DNA of 64,000 bases from Marchantia polymorpha subsp. ruderalis (taxonomy: Eukaryota; Streptophyta; Marchantiopsida; Marchantiales; Marchantiaceae). Below are positions 59,751-64,000 of this stretch, piece by piece (the first letter of the stretch is position 1; each line of letters starts with the position of its first letter). The notes below the pieces were generated by a model, which was given only the letters and a program-made list of their open reading frames with translations, ran no database searches and was not told the DNA's origin. The stretch covers positions 26,824,001 to 26,888,000 of the forward strand of contig AP031354.1 of the NCBI GenBank assembly GCA_037833965.1, in the 5' to 3' direction. A program made the position numbers and the translations under genes.

Positions 59751-62619
59751 TGTAATAACCCACTAAAGGCTAAAACTGCAATATAGTGGTAGAAAGGTCG
59801 AACCCACAGGGACAGAGGAACACACAGGGTACAAAGTGTCACGTTTTAACAGACTATTGAGGAGTTTGAATTCTCAGGCAACTGTCACTCCCAGAAATAC
59901 TGCAAGTGTCCACTCGGAGCGCACTCGGAGGTCGCACAGTGCAGCGTAACACACACACACACACACACACACCTGAAACTACAGAAACACAACCTAGAGA
60001 TCCGTTAGGACCTCTACTCAAGATTTCAGGGGGGAAGTCTCTCGCGAGCACACTCGGCAAAGCTGCAGGCAGTGACTTCCAACTCCGGCTTTTACAACAC
60101 TTCCACTAGCTTGCTGCTAGTGTAGGAAACCCGGTTTGGACTGCCTACTTCGGATCGAAGTCACTCAGACGCGGTGAACAACACTCTCAACTCACAAAAC
60201 GCGCAGAGAACACAGGTCCGCACTGAAGGACTCACTGAGAAACATTCCAGTAACACAACAACAGTCTATTGAAGAGTTTGAATTCTCAGGCACTTGTCAT
60301 TCCCAGAAATACTACAGGGGTTACCCTCAAGGCACCTGCTGCAGCGTAACCTGAATTTACAACCAAGGCTTACACGAAGTAGCAAAACTTCACTTTGGCA
60401 TTCAGGGGAAAAATCCCAAGGAGTACAATCGGAAAGAAACACTCGAAGGAGTAGGGGCGAAACTGTTCAAGTATCTAACTAGTCACTGGCTCTGAGCATC
60501 GGCAGTCACCCGCAGGTGCAGATCCGAACTACTCAAGTCTCTAACCAATGTACTAGCTCTGAACATTCGGCCGAAGGCCTTCAGCTACAAAATGCGGAAC
60601 GCTAAGTTGTAACTCCTCGTGCGTGGTGACAGAACTCAAGGACACAAACACGCAAAGGAAATGGGTTCCTGATCTGCACTTCTGATGCGAAAGAACCCCA
60701 GGCAAAACGCCTGGAACTATTTTATACCTTCTAAGTCCTACCTAACACTACACTGCACTACGCTACACGCCTGCGCGGAACCACGCTACACTACACTCCG
60801 CGGAACCTGTACTACGTCTCCTGCGCGGCCGACTGCCGCGCACTAACTCCCTACCCTGCCAATCTTCCGCTCGACTGCGCAGTCCCAACCGCTGCAACGC
60901 CGCGGACACCTCCCCTTCGAGGGCGGACATGGTATCCTGTGCCTTCGACAGAAAGGCATCGAGCTTCTTTGCTACCTTCCGCCGACTCCTACTGTCGCCT
61001 GACAACAACCCGGCTGCGCGCAATTCAAACTCTCGCAGTGTGAGTTTCTCCTGCGCCTTCACTTCCCAGTGGGCGTAGCCCTTGAGACAGTGGGCGACTC
61101 GCCTCGCCGTCTCCACCTTCGCGCGATCCGCCTCCTTCCTGCGATCTTCTTCAATTATCACTAATTGCGATTCGGCTTCAGCACGTTGCGCTCTCAATTC
61201 GCCACACTCTGACTGTAACCTGCGGATTAACTCTTCATCCGCCTGCCGTGCGAGCTGACATTGTTCCAACAACCGCGTCTGTCGCACGAGCTCCTCTGAC
61301 AAAATCCGATTCTGGGCCTGCTCAGAGTTGAGTGCTTCCTTGACCTTCACCTGCTCCTTGGTGAGCTCGCCCAGTTTCTCATCCTTCATCTTCTCGGAGT
61401 GCTTGTAGAATTTCTGATTAAGCTTGTACTGACCCCACAAGCACGCATGCTTCTCCTTCAAGTCCTTCAACTCCTGGTCCACTCTAGCTAATAGCTTGCT
61501 GGTGTGGACTTTAGTGCGAGTCCGCCTACGCACTAACTCGATGTAAGATCCCGGCTGGAGTGGGTCGGCGTATTTATCGACCTTGCGATCCAAGTACCGC
61601 AGCAACGGAATCACCTGCTCAGAGAGCGCCGCCGCCGGCGCTCCAACAATTTCCTCCTCCTCCTCCTCGGTGTCTTCTGCTCCTGACATTTCTTCCGTGG
61701 AGCCTCCGTCGTCATCATCCGAGTGGAGAATTTCAGTCGCCATTGATTGCGTCGGCGACTGCCCCGAGTGGGGCTGCACGTCCTCGACGTGTGCTGCCTG
61801 CGAAGGCACGGCTGCAGCCTCGCTGCTCGTCGCCAAAATGTCTAAGGCGGAAGGCGAATGTATCCGAGCGGCATCCCCGTCGCTCGCTGGTTGATTGCCT
61901 ACCGCGTTCTCTCTGTCGCCGTCGTCCGTCGCCGAAGGCGATCGAGCGGAGGGTGGCTGCGCGGGGTTTGATTGCGCATCGCGCGTCGAGATTTCATCCC
62001 GCGGACAGTCACTCCGCTCCTCCGTCTGTTGCTGCTCCCTTGATCGGTCCGTGGGGGCTGTGCCCGGTCCGTGTGCAGGCGCATTTGCCGGCGCCTTGTC
62101 CGCCGCAGGCGTAGGGCCGCGGACATCTATCGCCGAAGGCGACATGGCCGGGGGCCGCACGCCCGATGTTCCTTGGCCTATAGGCCCTACCGCCGAAGGC
62201 GCATCTATCGGCGGACTTCCCGCCGATGGTGCGGCCTCCGCACGCTCTCTGCTCGTATCTCCTCGGCTCGAAGGCCCTGGCGCCGAAGGCGCAAATTGCG
62301 GCGCGTGGTGCGCCGGAGGGTCTGGCCCCGAGGGCCGGTGTCTCGTAGGCGGTTCTTCCGCCGGCTCCTTCCCCTTCCTACGTTGGAACGGGGGTGATTC
62401 TTGCCTGTGCACAGGCGGCACGTGTGGAGGTGTCCTGTGCACAGGCGGACTGCTCCTTCCCACGCGTAAGCGTAGATCCACGTCCACTTGTGTTCGCCGG
62501 TCCGCGGAGGCTCGTCCGTCCGCGGAGGTTCGCCTGTTCGCAAACGGAACATCTGTCCGCATCGCACGTGGTAACTCCGGAGGCCCTTGGCCCGTAGGCG
62601 GCCTCTCTCCCGACGAGGT
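59751..62619 (-). repeat. Third LTR of the array (5' LTR of C), interrupted
   Basis: 3' part of an LTR, from the terminus at 59751 up through R/U5, TATA (60726-60718) and most of the ORF to 62619, where another LTR enters. GAGGT at 62615-62619 should be one target duplication copy; its partner lies beyond the window. Confidence 0.88.
60763..62619 (-). CDS. LTR-encoded protein, third LTR, N-terminus missing
   Basis: Open from the insertion point at 62619 to the normal stop, covering the distal linker and whole coiled coil. The first convenient Met (62562) is not a real start. The SPVHR repeat is reduced to one VHRTPPHV unit, the shortest in the array. The N-terminal codons should be to the right of the inserted LTR, outside the window. 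Confidence 0.75.
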   Translation of the reverse strand, partial: TSSGERPPTGQGPPELPRAMRTDVPFANRRTSADGRASADRRTQVDVDLRLRVGRSSPPVHRTPPHVPPVHRQESPPFQRRKGKEPAEEPPTRHRPSGPDPPAHHAPQFAPSAPGPSSRGDTSRERAEAAPSAGSPPIDAPSAVGPIGQGTSGVRPPAMSPSAIDVRGPTPAADKAPANAPAHGPGTAPTDRSREQQQTEERSDCPRDEISTRDAQSNPAQPPSARSPSATDDGDRENAVGNQPASDGDAARIHSPSALDILATSSEAAAVPSQAAHVEDVQPHSGQSPTQSMATEILHSDDDDGGSTEEMSGAEDTEEEEEEIVGAPAAALSEQVIPLLRYLDRKVDKYADPLQPGSYIELVRRRTRTKVHTSKLLARVDQELKDLKEKHACLWGQYKLNQKFYKHSEKMKDEKLGELTKEQVKVKEALNSEQAQNRILSEELVRQTRLLEQCQLARQADEELIRRLQSECGELRAQRAEAESQLVIIEEDRRKEADRAKVETARRVAHCLKGYAHWEVKAQEKLTLREFELRAAGLLSGDSRSRRKVAKKLDAFLSKAQDTMSALEGEVSAALQRLGLRSRAEDWQGRELVRGSRPRRRRSTGSAECSVAWFRAGV

Positions 62620-64000
62620 TGTAATAACCCACTAAAGGCTAAAACTGCAATATAGTGGTAGAAAGGTCGAACCCACAGGGACAGAGGAACACACAGGGTA
62701 CAAAGTGTCACGTTTTAACAGACTATTGAGGAGTTTGAATTCTCAGGCAACTGTCACTCCCAGAAATACTGCAAGTGTCCACTCGGAGCGCACTCGGAGG
62801 TCGCACAGTGCAGCGTAACACACACACACACACACACACACCTGAAACTACAGAAACACAACCTAGAGATCCGTTAGGACCTCTACTTTAGGATTTCAGG
62901 GGGGAAGTCTCTCAAGAGTACACTCAGCGAAGCTGCGGGTAGTGACTTCCAACTCCGGCTTTTACAACGCTTCCACTAGCTTGCTGCTAGCGTAGGAAAC
63001 CCGGTTTGGACTGCCTACTTCGGATCGAAGTCACTCATACGCGGTGAACAACACTCTCAACTCACAAAACGCGCAGAGAACACAGGTCCGCACTGAAGGA
63101 CTCACTGTGAAACATTCCAGTAACACAACAACAGTCTATTGAAGAGTTTGAATTCTCAGGCACTTGTCATTCCCAGAAATACTACAGGGGTTACCCTCAA
63201 AGCACCTGCTGCAGCGTAACCTGAATTTACAACCAAGGCTTACACGAAGTAGCAAAACTTCACTTTGGCATTCAGGGGAAAAATCCCAAGGGAGTACAAT
63301 CAGAAAGGAACACTCGAAGGTGTAGGGGCGAAACTGTTCAAGTATCTAACTAGTCACTGGCTCTGAGCATCGGCAGTCACCCGCAGGTGCAGTTCCGAAC
63401 TACTCAAGTCTCTAACCAATGGACTAGCTCTAAACATTCGGCCGAAGGCCTTTAGCTACAAAATGCGGAACGCTAAGTTGTAACTCCTCGTGCGTGGTGA
63501 CAGAACTCAAGGACACAAACACGCAAAGGAAATGGGTTCCTGATCTGCACTTCTGATGGGAAAGAACCCCAGGCAAAACGCCTGGAACTATTTTATACCT
63601 TCTAAATCCTAACTAGCACTACACTGCACTACGCTACACGCCTGCACGGAACCACGCTACACTACACTCCGCGGAACCTGTACTACGTCTCCTGCGCGGC
63701 CGACTGCCGCGCACTAACTCCCTACCCTGCCACTCTTCCGCTCGACTACGCAGTCCCAACCGCTGCAACGCCGCGGACACCTCCCCCTCGAGGGCGGACA
63801 TGGTATCCTGTGCCTTCGACAGAAAGGCCTCGAGCTTCTTCGCTACCTTCCGCCGACTCCTACTGTCGCCTGACAACAACCCGGCTGCGCGCAATTCAAA
63901 CTCACGCAGTGTGAGTTTCTCCTGCGCCTTCACTTCCCAGTGGGCGTAGCCCTTGAGACAGTGGGCGACTCGCCTCGCCGTCTCCACCTTCGTGCGATCC
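62620..64000 (-). mobile_element. LTR f, 3' end, runs off the window
   Basis: Starts at the terminus TGTAATAACCC at 62620 inside the third array LTR. Contains a full R/U5 tail, TATA at 63597-63589 and the ORF C-terminus. The tail has its own differences (for example around 62885-62945), so it is a separate insertion from the array. Confidence 0.85.
63634..64000 (-). CDS. LTR-encoded protein, LTR f, C-terminal part
   Basis: Open from the window edge to the stop, covering CLKGYAHWEV, LREFELRAA and the basic RPRRRRS end. KLEAFLSK matches element A rather than the array (KLDAFLSK), so this copy belongs to a different branch of the family. Confidence 0.75.
   Translation of the reverse strand, partial: DRTKVETARRVAHCLKGYAHWEVKAQEKLTLREFELRAAGLLSGDSRSRRKVAKKLEAFLSKAQDTMSALEGEVSAALQRLGLRSRAEEWQGRELVRGSRPRRRRSTGSAECSVAWFRAGV

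Larger units (their letters stand above)
37362..62619 (-). mobile_element. Tandem array LTR-internal-LTR-internal-LTR
   Basis: Three LTRs (37362-42755, 48555-53951, 59751-62619) separate two complete internal regions. Matching genes are offset by exactly 11,196 bp. Each internal region has its own PBS, gag, leaky stop, pol and PPT. The middle LTR serves as 5' LTR of unit B and 3' LTR of unit C. The low-coordinate end is a normal integration junction (ACGAG at 37357-37361); the other end lies outside the window because the third LTR is interrupted at 62620. Confidence 0.9.

Overview
The window is entirely retrotransposon DNA from a large, repeat-rich eukaryotic genome. I see no host gene, rRNA, tRNA, bacterial operon or CRISPR array. 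A primer-binding site complementary to the 3' end of plant tRNA-Asp, Ty3/gypsy pol order (RT-RNase H-integrase without a chromodomain) and a plant-type gag point to a streptophyte, either a land plant or a charophyte alga. I cannot name the species. The lineage looks closest to the Athila/Tat group.

The unusual feature is one family with giant LTRs of about 5.4 kb. Each LTR begins TGTGGTACC and ends GTTATTACA, and carries its own long sense ORF of about 1,050 codons. The order inside an LTR is a ~1.2 kb GC-rich leader, the ORF, a TATA box about 40 bp after the stop codon, then a ~1 kb R/U5 tail. The ORF therefore lies in U3. In genomic RNA it would be the last gene: gag-PR, UAG, RT-RH-INT, PPT, LTR-ORF, R. 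gag-PR and pol share one frame and are separated by a single UAG followed by CAATTA, the tobacco-mosaic-virus-type leaky stop context.

Layout, left to right. (1) 1-16 and 4725-5109: remains of gag and leader of an old minus-strand copy, 'O'. (2) 17-4724: a complete solo LTR of a diverged subfamily with an intact ORF, inserted in O gag (target duplication CGTCA). (3) 5110-21737: element A, minus strand, full length (16.6 kb), near-identical LTRs, all ORFs open, target duplication GTGTA, inserted in the O leader. (4) 21743-22558: O primer-binding site and the start of its 5' LTR. (5) 22559-30126: three plus-strand LTR 5' parts (a, b, c), each inserted in the previous one. (6) 30102-39260: a fold-back junction and a large imperfect palindrome with ~3.44 kb arms around a 2.2 kb spacer. 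Target-duplication bookkeeping shows that halves of LTR b, and probably c, now lie on opposite strands, so an inversion has occurred. (7) 37362-62619: a minus-strand tandem array, LTR-internal-LTR-internal-LTR, with a period of 11,196 bp. (8) 62620-64000: the 3' end of another LTR that interrupts the last LTR of the array.

Every insertion whose target can be read lies inside another copy of the same family. Element A and the tandem array are young. O, LTR b and LTR c are decayed.
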